From Chondrilla cf. caribensis (taxonomy: Eukaryota > Porifera > Demospongiae > Chondrillida > Chondrillidae), in assembly GCA_964020155.1 (NCBI GenBank), contig OZ026549.1, positions 1,335,133-1,399,132 on the forward strand: a stretch of 64,000 bases of DNA, in the 5' to 3' direction. The notes under the pieces were generated by a model that ran no database searches, had not been told where the DNA came from, and was given only the letters and a program-made list of their open reading frames with translations. The translations under genes were made by a program, and so were the position numbers. This document shows, in pieces, positions 1 through 11,337 of this stretch. Each line of letters opens with the position of its first letter. Within the stretch, counting starts at the first letter, position 1.

Positions 1-292
1 AGTTCATGGTGTAGTGTGTGGGGAGACCAGGGACTGTATTGTCAAGATGCAAATCAGGAACCAGTACGATAATTATATTCATAGTATTCATGGTGTTTTA
101 ATCATATTCAAGTGAAGGTTACTGGATTGGGCAATGAACACTTCATATAGTTATGGTAGTTCTGTAAGATAATTTCCACAATGGATGTCTGAACATGTCA
201 TTATCCAGAGCACAGACATGTACACACTTGTACGTATGTGTGTTTGTATGTGTGGTGTGTGTGGGGTACATATATTATGTGTGTGCTAGTGA

Positions 293-400
<108 letters not shown>

Positions 401-506
401 ATGAGTTGTCCTTGTACATCCTGTAACTGTAGGTGGTATTCATTGTCCAAGTGAGTGACATGTGACCTTGACTAAGAATATGATTATAGCACTATGAACA
501 TGTGGT

Positions 507-2007
507 AGGATCTGAGAAAAGGGGTAATATTGCGCTGTTTTGTAAACAGAGATATGGGTCAAAACATGTTTTCATGTAATTTTTTCGATTCTTTTTTTCT
601 GCGATAAATCCAATCTAAATGTTTAGTAGAATGTTCGGAGACCGTTCGGCCTTGCGTTTTGGAGCTATGGCTGATGTATTGTCTATCGAAAATACGCCAT
701 TTTATTCGATAAGCAGTTACAGTGGACCCTCACTTATCCGAACACCTTGGGACCGAGGGGTGGTCGGATAAGCGAAATGTTCAGATAACTGAAACGGGAC
801 TGAATGCATTATGATATGTCAATATATTGCTCGTTATTTGGCTACATGTTGGCTAGAAAGTAAAACACAACAAATGGTTTGGAACTTTTCCATGATCCCT
901 ATTATTGTTTTCATTTCGACTTCGGAATGAAACGCTCGTCTACATCTAAGACGTGCTCCTACACGTAACCACAACAATGAATTTATATTATAATTTATAT
1001 TGCGCGAAAAAAGATGGCCGATTTCGAACGCCGAGAATGAGAAATTGGGCTGAAACTCGTGCTTTGAAGCTTCGCCGAACATAATAATTATAACGAAGGC
1101 TCTTCTGAACCTAAGGAAGACCCTTTTTAACTCGAATTACTTGTTTGCTGACTGTTCAAGTACGTGTACCTATTATTATTATTCACCACTAAGGCCAAAT
1201 GGCTAATGTGCAAATAGCTATCCCTGGAAATTTGGTGTCCGGATAATCCGAGCCTCCGGATAAATGAAGTCCGGATAAATGAGGGTCCACTGTATGTGGT
1301 TACTGGCGTGTAAACACGCAAAGAAAAACAAGTAATTCGAGTTCAAAAACTCGTGGGGCTGCCGCCCCCCACACTCGAATTACTTGGAGATCTTTCTTAG
1401 GTTCAGAAGAACCTTCGCTGAAGTTATTACGCTCGGCGAAGCTCCAGCGCATGAATTCTAGCCCAATTTCTAATTGTCGGCGTTCGAAATCGGCCATCTT
1501 TATTTCGCGCAATATAAAGTATGATATAAATTCATTGTTGCGGTTACGCGTAGGAACACATAGTATATATATATATAATATATCGGACGAGCGTTACATA
1601 CCAGAAGTCGAAATGAAAACAATATAGGGACTGCCGCAGGCAGCCCCTAATAACGCTATTGTTAGATTTACTTCATTGTAATGACCTAAAGATAGCTAGC
1701 CGATAAGCATGACTGAATTTCGAATACTTTACTTTCTCATTTAACGCATAAATAATAATAAAATAATATAGCCCAGATGATGTCACAAATTATATGATAT
1801 ACAGAATGTTCGGAAGTAAGCCTATAATCGCCATTTCTCGGAAACGTGGTTTCGTTTACCATAACATACTTTCGCATGTATCTTCGGAACCGAATTAGCT
1901 ATTCGGAAATTTCAAGCGGTATTCTGTAGATTAGTATACGTGTTTCAACTAGGTATGGTTAACTCGGAATCGATTGTTAGCGCGATATTATCCCTTTTCT
2001 CAGATCC
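507..2007. mobile_element. Fold-back element with a nested MITE
   Basis: The ends are inverted copies: AGGATCTGAGAAAAGGG at 507 and its complement ending at 2007. The related element at 51240-51897 has similar ends (GGATCTGAGAAAA) and internal sequence (for example AAATGTTTAGTAGAATGTTC). The intron of NLR-4 lacks this insertion (compare 49631-49680). A pogo-type MITE (720-1292) is nested inside, and a second copy of that MITE's internal module lies in the opposite orientation at about 1320-1640. No transposase reading frame is visible, so it is probably non-autonomous. Confidence 0.7.
720..1292. mobile_element. pogo/Tigger-type MITE
   Basis: The terminal inverted repeats start CAGTGGACCCTC and end GAGGGTCCACTG, flanked by TA on both sides (718-719, 1293-1294). 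TA target duplication and CAGT-type ends with a TTATCCG motif are typical of pogo/Tigger elements of the Tc1-mariner superfamily. The 573-bp length and lack of coding sequence indicate a MITE. A copy in inverted orientation is at 49937-50510. Confidence 0.85.
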
Positions 2008-2397
2008 TGTCGCATAATAGTATTATGAATATAATTATTGTTCCTGGATTGTGTTCTCAAGATTTGCTGGATAACATTCTACCCACTCAACAGTGTAGTT
2101 GGTTGACATGTCATGTCTTTTTTGATATGTATGCATATTGACATGTGCAGGGGATTCCCACTAATTTACTCGATTATTAATACCCAGTTTTGTGTGCTGT
2201 GTTCCCGTTGATGAGGTTTGACTGTACTTCAAATCTTCCTCACTGACCTGTTTACCAATCTCACTCACCAGTGGGAATATCCAAGATATCATCCACATGT
2301 CATTGAAATTACATAATATTATGCTGATTTATGTGTAACATTTCACATGCCAGTATATGTATGTAGATCAACTTTCTCATTTTCCCTGTATCATTAG

Positions 2398-5300
2398 AAT
2401 CCTCCAGCACTCATGATATACCAGGTCCTGTTGACAGACCTCAGGGAAGTACACAGAAAGTGAGTTAGTATCTGACCTCATTGTCCATAGTTTCAAGCAG
2501 TACAGTACTCCTTTATACTTGATTCCACTATGGATGGTATACTAATAAGTGATCCATGATTCCCTCATGAGGGTGAAGTGGTGTATGTTAGGAGTTCATT
2601 GTTTGTATAGGTGGTCATGATATGTAAACTCCCCCTGGGGTCTGTTGTGACAGTTGTATGCTTGGGGCCCCCATTACACTGTATTCCTACAATCCTATAC
2701 CAACTGTGTATACCACATACTGGGTATGTGTGTACTGTGTATAGTCTCCCACTATGTGATATTCTCACACAAGCAGTTGTCCTGGTTGTAGGAGGTAGCC
2801 TGTATGTAAGGGGTCCTACTACTCTGTAGGTACTAACACTGAAATCTTTAATCCCTCAATTCATGACCTCTTCAGCTCCAATCATTAGTACACTTATGTA
2901 GATCTTTGCACAGCTGTCCTCAGTGCTCCTATGTGACACTGTGACTCAACCTATTGGTTCCCACTTGCCATTATCTATGTTTGACTTTAAACTTAACTTA
3001 AACTACATTCTAGTAGTAAATTACACATACTTGTCTACATATTATCATGTACAAGTTATACATGTATACTGTATATGGCATGCAGCATTACGATGTGTAA
3101 ATATTAGCATATTTCAACTCATTCATAATAAACTATATACATACAATATTTATGCCCCTTAGGAACCACTTGGAGACCCCCTGGTGCAGAAACTGAAGGG
3201 TCATGCCTACAACCAATATGAAAGGTTCAAGGTAGGAGAAGAAGGGAGGAAAATGGAGTACGTTCGACTAGCAGTACTCCCGGGCCATCCAGATGTACCA
3301 AGGGAACCAGAAACGGCAAATGATCCTCTTGTTTTCCTCCAAAAGTACAGAGACTGTGGAAGAGAAGGCAAGGAGGTCGATCGCTACATAGATGCCTCAG
3401 AGCTTCTTCGCAAAGGAAGTGATAGTCTGAGGGTCATCTATGGTCATGCAGGTATCGGGAAGACAACCCTTCTGAAGCATATCAGCCGAGCACTAGCCAG
3501 GAAGGAAGTGGAGAGTGACTACACCTTAGTGCTCTATTTTCCTCTGAGGGAGAAGGCTGTGTCTAGTGCCAAGGGCCTGGAGGACCTGCTGTCATACTAC
3601 GCCTCGGGAGACAGGAAACTGGACCTCTCTGAGTTGAGCCAATCTCTGATGGACACATCAGGAAAAGATGTTCTCTTCGTCTTTGACGGAGCGGATGAAG
3701 TCAGAGAACTCCTCTCCACTCAAAACAGTAGCATCTTCCAGGAAATCATTCAAGGCCGAAGCCTTCCTCAAGCCGATGTGATTGTCACCAGTCGTCCCGG
3801 AAGCCTCCCATTCCTTCAAGAACACAGTACAGTGTTCTATGAGATTCATGGGTTTGATGAAGAATCCATCCAAAGCTATGTCTGTGAATTCTTCCAAGCC
3901 AAACCTGAGGAAGGACAGAAGATGCTGGATGAGCTGCGTTCCCGTCCGGACCTCATGGGAGGGGCCTACATTCCAATGAATCTCTTCATCTTCTGTTCCA
4001 TTTATGCAGGTCGTAAATTCCCTCCCACAATGACCCTCTGTTACCAACAGTTTATGTGTAATGTGATCACGAGGGAATGTAAGAAGAGCGGCATCCATTG
4101 TAGAGTGGACCCACTCCTCAATCGTTTATCAGATGACGTGAAGAGATTGTTGGAATCTCTTAGTTCATTGGCCTATGCAGGCATGATGAAAACTCCGCCC
4201 ACTTTTGTGTTTGATGAAGACGACATCCGTAGAGCTTTCCCTACCCTCCAACTAGATGCAGTCATCGAGGAATCTCTCTTCAAAGGACTCCTCCACCAAC
4301 ACTCCAGCTCAGTTGGGTTCGCAGCCAGATGTAGTTTCAACTTTTCCCACACGACCAATCAAGAATTCTTCACCGCCTATCACATCTCTCAGCTTTCAAC
4401 AAAGGAGCAACTGAAGTTTTTGAAACAAAACATTTCCAACCCTAAATTCGCCATGGTGATTCGTTTCTATGCTGGTCTAACAGGTCTATCCTCACCCAAG
4501 GTCTCCAGATTTCTGTGCCAACCCGATTACGATCCTTCCTTTTTTGATTCTCTTCGTAGACTATTTTCTCCTCATTCTTTGTCTCTCCCATCAGAGTGTG
4601 CCAATGATGATCCTCACCTTTTGTATCTTTTTCACTCTCTTTACGAGTCTCAAAACTCAGATTTGACACAAAACATTGTACAACACCTCAACCAATCACT
4701 TTCTTTTTATCTCCATCTCACTCCTCATGATACTCTTGCTATTGCTCACTGTTTGAGTAAATGTACTCACTTGAGAAAACTGGAATGTTGGAAGTTTCTT
4801 GATCCATCATCTTTGCCTCATGTCTTTTCTATCTTACAAGCAAATGTTCGTTTACAGTATTTACATCTCATGGTAGATCACTTGTCCTCAGCAGGTGAGA
4901 CATCCTGTTAGTGAATTATTTGTATGTTTATCTTATTCAATGTCCAATGCACTATTCCACATGTGTACTAGTGTGTTTTGCAGTGTGTGCTACATAACAT
5001 GCCTTATTCAGCATACACTGTTCATGTGTACTTGTAGTTGACGTATTATGTATTGATGTACATGACATGCTATTTGTAGAATTTGTGTACGACTTTGTGT
5101 ATATAATGTTTGTCAGTGAAGTGCTTTTATCATTATTTACATCTAGATGCCAGTGGTCTAATCAGTGTGACATCAGTGGAGAGTTTGTTCCTTTTAGTGG
5201 GAGAGACAACACTGTCTGCATTGTCAGCCATTTTTGCTAGCACTACCATTGTGCATTTAACACTTGGTGTGTATGGTCTTAAAACTGTGAGTGAAATATG

Positions 5301-7374
5301 ATCTGTTGAATAGCAAAGGACTTAACCCTTTAATTTCTAAATCCTCTTCATCTAACAGGACATTGACAATGAGCAGAGTAAGTCAGAGCTGATTCGTTCA
5401 GTGACAGAGAATACCACTTTGAGGAAACTGGTCCTAAATGGTGAATCCTACTTCAAGGTACAAGTGCTACATGGTGTAGCAGGTAATACTACAATTGAAG
5501 ACCTCAAATTGTTTGGTGAGTTAATTGAAGGTTATTTCAATGTACCATGACTACAGTGTTATTGGTTTTTTCATCCTAAATTGATAACATGTTCACTTTC
5601 TTAATGTGCAGGATCAGGATTATTCAGTGATGGTGATGATGTAGCAGAAGCACTGGCCACCACCTGTGTTGCAAACACAAAGTTGAGGAGAGTTAAAATG
5701 GAGAAAATTTCACCTCTACCTGTGATGAAATCACTTGCTACAAGACAAGTACCACTAGAAGAGCTTGAGATCCTTACACGTTGGGTATGTTGACTCCAAT
5801 GTGTGATTGAACAGCTGATGTACGTGTGATTTGTATTGTGTTGAGATGAGGATGTGTTTACCATTAGGTCATTGCTATGGAGGCTCCACTTCAGTATCTT
5901 TATGAATTAACAGTTCTTTGTTCATCCCCAAATATAGGCTATATGCAATTTTGTACCCACGGCCCATGATAATAGGGTCACAAAAGCATGATTTCCCTCA
6001 AAGCTACCTATACAACACCATACATTCACATGAACTCATTTACCATTGAACCCAATGACCCCATTATTGTGGGCAATGGGCGTAAAAATGTATATTGTCT
6101 ATCAAATTTCATTGATCCATGAGTACCTCTGATTCCAAGTAGTTATGTACACAATGCACCTGTAGTTACATCTTTGTCTCAAAATACATCAGGTAATTGT
6201 ACTGTGTACATGTGACAATCATGTGACTACATATTATATCAGGACACCATTCACTCATTCAGTAACTTTGTCAGGCTCCACTTCAGTATCAGTATCAGTA
6301 TCTTTATGAATTAGCTGTTCTTTGTTCATTGCCAAATAGGCGATTTATGCCTACCACCCCTGATAATAGGATCACCAGGTTCAACAGTGAATGTGTTCGG
6401 GTAACTGTATGGCGTAGTATAGACAGCTGCATGTGATTGGATTGACAAACTTTGTAATTCTTCACCTTCTACTGCAATTATTGCCAAATGCAAGGCTTTA
6501 ATTCCTTTAAGAACACCATTTGCTAATGACAAGCAATAATGTCCAACTAGTTGAAGACCTTATTTCCTGTCGGTGGCAAGTGGTGTTCCTTCAAGAAAGG
6601 CTTAAGTTTGGTTATAATTGCAATAGATGACAATAAACACGATCCTCACAGCTGTCTATAATACATTATACATTCGCATGAATTCGTTCACTGTTGAAGC
6701 TGATGACCCCACTATTGTGGGCAGTGGGCATAAAAATGCATATATTGTCTATCAAATTTCATTGATCCATGAGTACCTCTAATTCCAAGTAGTTATGTAC
6801 ACAGTGCACCTGTAGTTACATCTTTGTTTTAAGGACATCAGTTATTGGTACTGTGTACATGTGACAATCATGTGACTACATATTATATCAGGACACCATT
6901 CACTCATTCAGTAACTTTGTCAGGTTACGAGAGTACTTTAGTGTGTACTGGACAAACAAGATCACTTTGTAGTGGTCCAGGAAGAGGAATTGTCACTGAA
7001 TGTTGTAAACATCCACATCTTCATTCTCATCCTGTCCTTCCAGCACTATGTACTGTAGATGTAGAGTGTTTGACGTTTGAGGTTAGTTGTTTATTATTGT
7101 GGTCTTGTGAATTCATTGTTATTGACAGGGTTGGGAGAGAGTGTTTAGTGAAGATGAGTTGAAGGAGATGGAGAAGTATGCTGCAGAGATGAAAGTAGTG
7201 GAGGTCGTGTTCGATTTTGACAACGACACTGGCGTATGTGATGCTATTTCCACTGGATTGGGAAGAAACAAGGTGCTGGAACAAGTGACCATGTTTGGTG
7301 TACCAGAGGAGAAGAAACAGTTTTTCAAATCAAAGTTGTCATCCATAAAAACTGTAACTGTTTATGAGTATTAG
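2398..7374 (+). CDS. NLR-1: NACHT-LRR immune receptor, 5' end outside window
   Basis: Likely cytosolic pattern-recognition or signalling receptor of the NLR family. Exons read from splice signals and phase: linker 2398-2459, NACHT 3163-4894, LRR 5147-5286, 5359-5515 and 5612-5784, a further exon from 5868, then 6892-7081 and 7129-7374 (stop). The leader and death-fold exons must lie upstream of base 1, since 1-480 matches the intron after the death-fold exon of NLR-4. All junctions up to 5784 keep the frame. A MITE begins at 5936 and gives an in-frame TGA soon after if exon 5868 is read through, so the route to the last two exons is uncertain. The last exon (GWERVFSEDELKEMEKYAAE start) is conserved in all complete copies. 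Confidence 0.8.
3163..4894 (+). CDS. NACHT exon of NLR-1
   Basis: A single 1732-bp exon between CTTAG and GCAG|GTGAGA, open throughout. It encodes an NTPase of the STAND class. Walker A GHAGIGKTTL lies about 90 codons in, Walker B VLFVFDGADEV about 80 codons later, and the sensor motif VTSRPGS about 40 codons after that. A winged-helix/helical region follows (FYEIHGFDEESIQSY; PMNLFIFCSIY). The last ~60 codons look like the start of LRRs (LAIAHCLSKCTHLRKLE). GTG/ATG positions near the exon start are internal; the true start is in an upstream exon. Confidence 0.93.
5936..6100. mobile_element. Short MITE with ISL2EU-like ends
   Basis: 165-bp element AGGCTATATGCA...ATATTGTCT flanked by AT on both sides. 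Its arms contain the CCCAC...GGGTCA block, inverted at the right end (GGGCAATGGGCGTAAAAATG), closely matching the ends of the ISL2EU element at 13914-18819. It appears to be an internally deleted relative of the 413-bp copy at 6338-6750. It sits directly after the exon beginning at 5868. Confidence 0.75.
6338..6750. mobile_element. Fold-back MITE with ISL2EU-like ends
   Basis: AT-flanked element with the same termini as 5936-6100 but full length. It has long internal inverted arms (CAAGGCTTT...AAGAACACC against GGTGTTCCTTCAAGAAAGGC) that could fold into a hairpin. It follows a second partial copy of the exon-5868 sequence (6271-6335), so this part of NLR-1 has a local tandem duplication. Confidence 0.75.
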
Positions 7375-7705
7375 TTAGTTAGTTTCTCTGTACGTATACA
7401 TTGCATGTCATGGCTGTTTGTTGTATTATCCTATTATCTGTAATACAATTTGATAATTATAACAATATTATAATTAATGCTGAATGAGTTAACGTATATA
7501 TAACTAAACCAATTCTATAATATTATATATATATACAAAATATGAAGAAATCTCAATGATAATGGACAATAATAATATTGTGCATGACAGATATTATGAT
7601 GTGCATATATACAAAGCTATATAGATGAGAGATATTACAGTTAGTGGGGAATAGCTATCTAATAGCATGAATAAACCAAGGATTTCATCTTGTCAATGAG
7701 CTCAT
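7375..7705. other. AT-rich spacer between convergent genes
   Basis: Very AT-rich with runs of ATAT. It separates the stop of NLR-1 from the stop of the minus-strand gene. I see no gene in it. It probably holds the 3' ends of both transcripts. The same spacer follows NLR-2, NLR-3 and NLR-4 (22698-23168, 38273-38762, 56931-57369) and is equally empty there. Confidence 0.7.
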
Positions 7706-8439
7706 TCACCAATCTTCAAATGGTGAATCCACAGATCCTTCACCAAAGCTGCACAGGGGAAGACCAACAGTGAGTACTAACAGGTGCACAGAGTTAAGAT
7801 AGTGAACACACTGCTTGTGTGTGATGGGGTGTGCTGTGAGTGTGCATGTAATTGAAGTACGTACGTATGTACCATTCAGGTACAGTGCAGACCTTAGCAT
7901 GACACAAGTGAGTAGAGTAGAGTGAGTAGAGTCAAGGTGTTTGTTCCTGTTTGTTTGTTTGTTGGTCTCTACTGTATGTACATGTACATTCTGCTAACGA
8001 ATACAAGCATAGTTGAGTGTGAGGTGTGATCGTAGTACATGTGTGTACATATATGGACATGATAGTGGGTACACATGTACTGTACACACCCCTCATGTAT
8101 GCTAGTACGTACCTGTAAGAGTCATTGGAAGGTAGGGGGATACCAAACTCATCTACTTTTCCATTCTGTTTGGATGGCTGGTGCTGTTCTTGCTTGGCTG
8201 ACTTCTCCTTCATTACAATCTCCATGTACTTCTACAGCACAGGGTCCACATGTACATGTGAATACGATATGTAGGCAGATAATACTACACACAGTATGTA
8301 CATACACTGTACGTATGTGAGCCTAGTACGTACATACAGATGTGCTGTATATACATATGACAGTGTACTACTTGATGTACCATTCCAGCTTCTTTCTCAG
8401 TGGCTCTCTTTGTCAGTTCATCGATAGTTGCCTTGATTT
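7706..8439 (-). CDS. 3' exons of an unrecognised gene, copy 1
   Basis: Three minus-strand exons with coherent phase: 8381-8439 (KATIDELTKRATEKEAGM), 8113-8231 (KYMEIVMKEK, then a polar Gln/Lys-rich stretch and GIPLPSNDSY) and 7706-7748 (FGEGSVDSPFEDW, stop). All borders are CAG/TAG acceptors and GTAC donors, and four copies in the window keep the borders. The product tail is charged, helix-forming and probably coiled coil, ending in an acidic SPFEDW tail. I do not recognise the family. No 5' exons are visible upstream on this strand, so it may be a 5'-truncated duplicate. Confidence 0.5.
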
Positions 8440-8790
8440 CTGGAGGAACGTATGTACATATGTAATTGCATGAATCAACATTCATCACAGATTCTACTCA
8501 CATTTACAGCACACAAGTACAGTAGGTTACAGTACAGTATGTACAAACATACATGTACATGCATTAGTTATACCGTGCTTTTGTTGGGTACATGGGAATA
8601 CACTCAGTGTTAGGAAGAGATATCACTTTGCCCTCCCTACATTGCTTCCTAACACTAAGCATGTTCCCATGTAGCCAACAATAGTGGGCATAACAAATAT
8701 GTATCCCATCAAACCTGAACGTGGTAACAAAGAGAGCTAGTGAGAAAGAAGCTGAAATGGTGGATCAAGTAGTACTCTGTCATATGTATG
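8381..8790. repeat. Inverted duplication of the minus-strand gene exon
   Basis: The + strand at about 8709-8790 repeats the minus-strand exon 8381-8439 in inverted orientation (VTKRASEKEAEMV against LTKRATEKEAGMV). The centre is strongly palindromic: GTTGGGTACATGGGAA at 8583-8598 pairs with TTCCCATGTAGCCAAC at 8664-8679, and AGTGTTAGGAAG pairs with CTTCCTAACACT. The arms have diverged, so the duplication is old. Copies at 24782-25400 and 39623-40240 have extra sequence in the loop. Confidence 0.75.
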
Positions 8791-8852
8791 CATGTACGTA
8801 TGTGTACTGGGCACATATACATACGTACATAGTATTATGTGTATATACATAC

Positions 8853-9630
8853 TAGTGTTGCACCAATATGGTTTTTTACCAATAATCCGATTTGCCAATA
8901 CTTACTAGCAAGCATTAGCCGATGCATGTATTTAGCCGATCCAATAATAAAATTATACTAGTGTATGGGAGCACTACCAAGAGTGATGTTGTAAAGAAGT
9001 CTGACTGTATACTAGTGTTTGGAAGCACTACCAAGGGCGATGTTGTAAAGAAGTCTGACTGTATATACTAGTGTTTGGAAGCACTACCAAGGGTGATGTT
9101 TTAAAGAGGTCTGATTGTATACTAGTGCTTGGGAGCACTACCAAGGGTGATGTTGTGAAGAGGTCTGACTGTATACTAGTGTATGGGAGCACTACCAAGG
9201 GCGATGTTGTAAAGAGGTCTGATTGTATACTAGTGTATGGGAGCACTACCAAGGGTGATGTTGTGAAGAGGTCTGACTGTATACTAGTGTATGGGAGCAC
9301 TACCAAGGGTGATGTTGTGAGGAGGTCTGACTGTATACTAGTGTATGGGAGCACTACCAAGGGTGATGTTGTGAAGAGGTCTGACTGTATACTAGTGTAT
9401 GGGAGCACTACCAAGGGTGATGTTGTGAAGAGGTCTGACTGTATACTAGTGTATGGGAGCACTACCAAGGGCGATGTTGTAAAGAGGTCTGACTGTATAC
9501 TAGATGCTTGGGAAATACAACGAAGTCAAAAAAAAATTGGTAAGGATATTCACCCGATATGCCGATATGCATGACAATACCAATAATCGGTCGATATCTG
9601 ATAGCCGATCCGATTATCGGTGCAACACTA
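8853..9630. mobile_element. hAT-like non-autonomous transposon with internal satellite
   Basis: 778 bp with ends TAGTGTTGCACC...GGTGCAACACTA, flanked by an exact 8-bp duplication ATACATAC (8845-8852 and 9631-9638). An 8-bp TSD and a TAGTGTTGCACCGATAATCGG-type terminus fit the hAT superfamily. Sub-terminal CCGATAATCGG motifs occur in both arms. No transposase is present; most of the interior is the 54-bp tandem repeat listed separately. Absent from the other three copies of this locus. Confidence 0.85.
8957..9500. repeat. 54-bp minisatellite, ten copies
   Basis: Units start with ACTAGTGTATGGGAGCACTA and repeat every 54 bp (starts near 8957, 9011, 9067, 9121, 9175, 9229, 9283, 9337, 9391, 9445). 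One 2-bp slip lies at about 9065. The period is divisible by three, so both strands carry long open frames (18-residue repeat, for example GSTTKGDVVKRSDCILVY). Opposite-strand openness and location inside a hAT-like element argue against a host protein. Confidence 0.95.
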
Positions 9631-9764
9631 ATACATACATTACTTACATGCATTTACATATCATTGAGGGTGAAGCATCAATTATCGGACACCACCTACA
9701 TATTCAAACACATAAATTTTGGCTATTTCCCAAAAACTATAAACCTACCGACTCCCAATGAGCT

Positions 9765-11337
9765 TTGTTTGATAAAATAACTAGTGATAGTGTTAGTGTG
9801 GTACAAGATCCAGATATACACAAGGATCTCACAGAGGTCATTGGAGAAATTGATAGCAATATCAACAATCTACCAGTGGACAATACAAAAAGAATTTTAT
9901 GGAATCAACAGAAAATGACTTCAGAAATGAAAGGCCCTCAAGGGATGAGATGACATCCATTGACGATAAGACTGTGTGTACACCTAAAGTACCACTCCAC
10001 TGCAGCCTATGAAATACTGTGCAGTGACATACATCTGCCACCAACACCAACCTTAGGGATTATACAAACTATATCAAGACCAACCAGGTACTGCATGCAT
10101 AGAACAATAGTAGTATTATTTATCTGTTCATTCATTCAACTAAATAACACTACATACATGGAGGTCTACAGCAACAAGTGGTGTTGGAGGCAACCAAAAA
10201 TGGAATCTAACAAATGACACTGAGGACTGGGAGTGTTCTGTAGTAATCTCCTTTGATGAGATCAAGATAAAAGGAAATATTGTACACAACTCCCACTCAG
10301 GTGGAAAACACAGACATACGTATATATTTACATACATACCTGTGCATGTATTTACGTATGCATACAACATTCATCACTGTATACGTATGTTGTAGCCGTT
10401 ATAAATAGGGGAATTCATTGGATTCACCAATCTGGGAGATGTGGGTGCCAACATACAAAAATGGCCGCCATCACAACGGATAATCAACCTTCTGTTGCCA
10501 CACATATTTTAACATTCATGATACACTGGGTTTCCAGTAATGAAGAGTTTACAGTTGCCCACTACCCAACTCAAGGCATAACCAGTCATACACTCTACCC
10601 CATTGTGTGGGCTGTCGTTAGTGCCTTAGGAAGAGGTGGATTTAAGGTAAAGCAAAGAACACATGTGACTTGACTGCTGGTAAAATATCTCACATATGTA
10701 CATTTGCTGACAGGTAATGTGTCCAAGGTGTGACAGGCATCACCTAACAGACAGTTCTTCCACATGCATGCTGATGAATAGAACTCTCGATATGGAGTAG
10801 TGTACCGAACAAAGAATATTTATGCTCAGGACAAACGATATTTACATTTCATGTCCGATGTCCCTCACCTCATCAAGACAGTTAGAAACGGCTGGTTGGG
10901 TTCAAGGGTAAATGGACCACACTACATGCAGGTATGTACACACACAATATAGTACATATGTTAGTACTTGAGAACCATCAAAACTTGCTCATACCAAGAC
11001 ACTCAAATAACTAACCTGATTGCACACACAGAGGAACGGAAAGTTCATTATATGGTCCATCTACATCAAGTACTTCAACAGACCAGAAGTGATAGCGGAC
11101 TCTACACTACAGAAAATGAAAATGGAACACTTGAAGCTAACATCTCATTCAAAAATGAGGGTGGACTTAATAGCACAAATATGTACACATGCAAACAAAC
11201 ACACACACACGTGTACCTATATATGTGACTGGTATTGTATCTACGTATGTATTATCCAGGCACCCAGTTCGTCAGTGTCCATTGCACTAAAGTATGTTGG
11301 TCAAGACACCATCCTTGTTCGAATTCCCTCAAAATGA
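9765..11337 (+). pseudogene. THAP9/P-element-like transposase remnant, copy 1
   Basis: Pieces follow the order of P-element/THAP9-type transposases. These are KRILWNQQ with GMR (9765-9953), HPLTIRLCVHLKYHS...LPPTPTLG (9960-10088), VVISFDEIKIKGNIVHNSHSG (10220-10299), GEFIGFTNLGDV (10409-10445), ITSHTLYPIVWAVVSALG (10461-10650), NIYAQDK-MSDVPHLIKTVRN (10800-10930), and KFIIW...LTSHSKMRVDLIAQ (11020-11337). Gaps start with GT and end with AG, so host-style introns may be retained. Frameshifts and an in-frame TAG (near 10780) break it. The N-terminal THAP finger was not found. Confidence 0.75.

Noticed and set aside
3658..4098. Minus-strand frames of about 146 codons opposite the NACHT exons (also 19609-20055, 52509-52955)
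   Set aside because: Shadows of the NACHT coding frame; conserved only because the + strand is conserved.
8957..9500. Regular direct repeats that could suggest a CRISPR array
   Set aside because: Units are head-to-tail without unique spacers, inside a eukaryotic transposon; no cas genes.
9071..9574. 167-codon open frame made of 18-residue repeats
   Set aside because: It is the 54-bp minisatellite inside a hAT-like element. The opposite strand is equally open and there is no start context or splice support.
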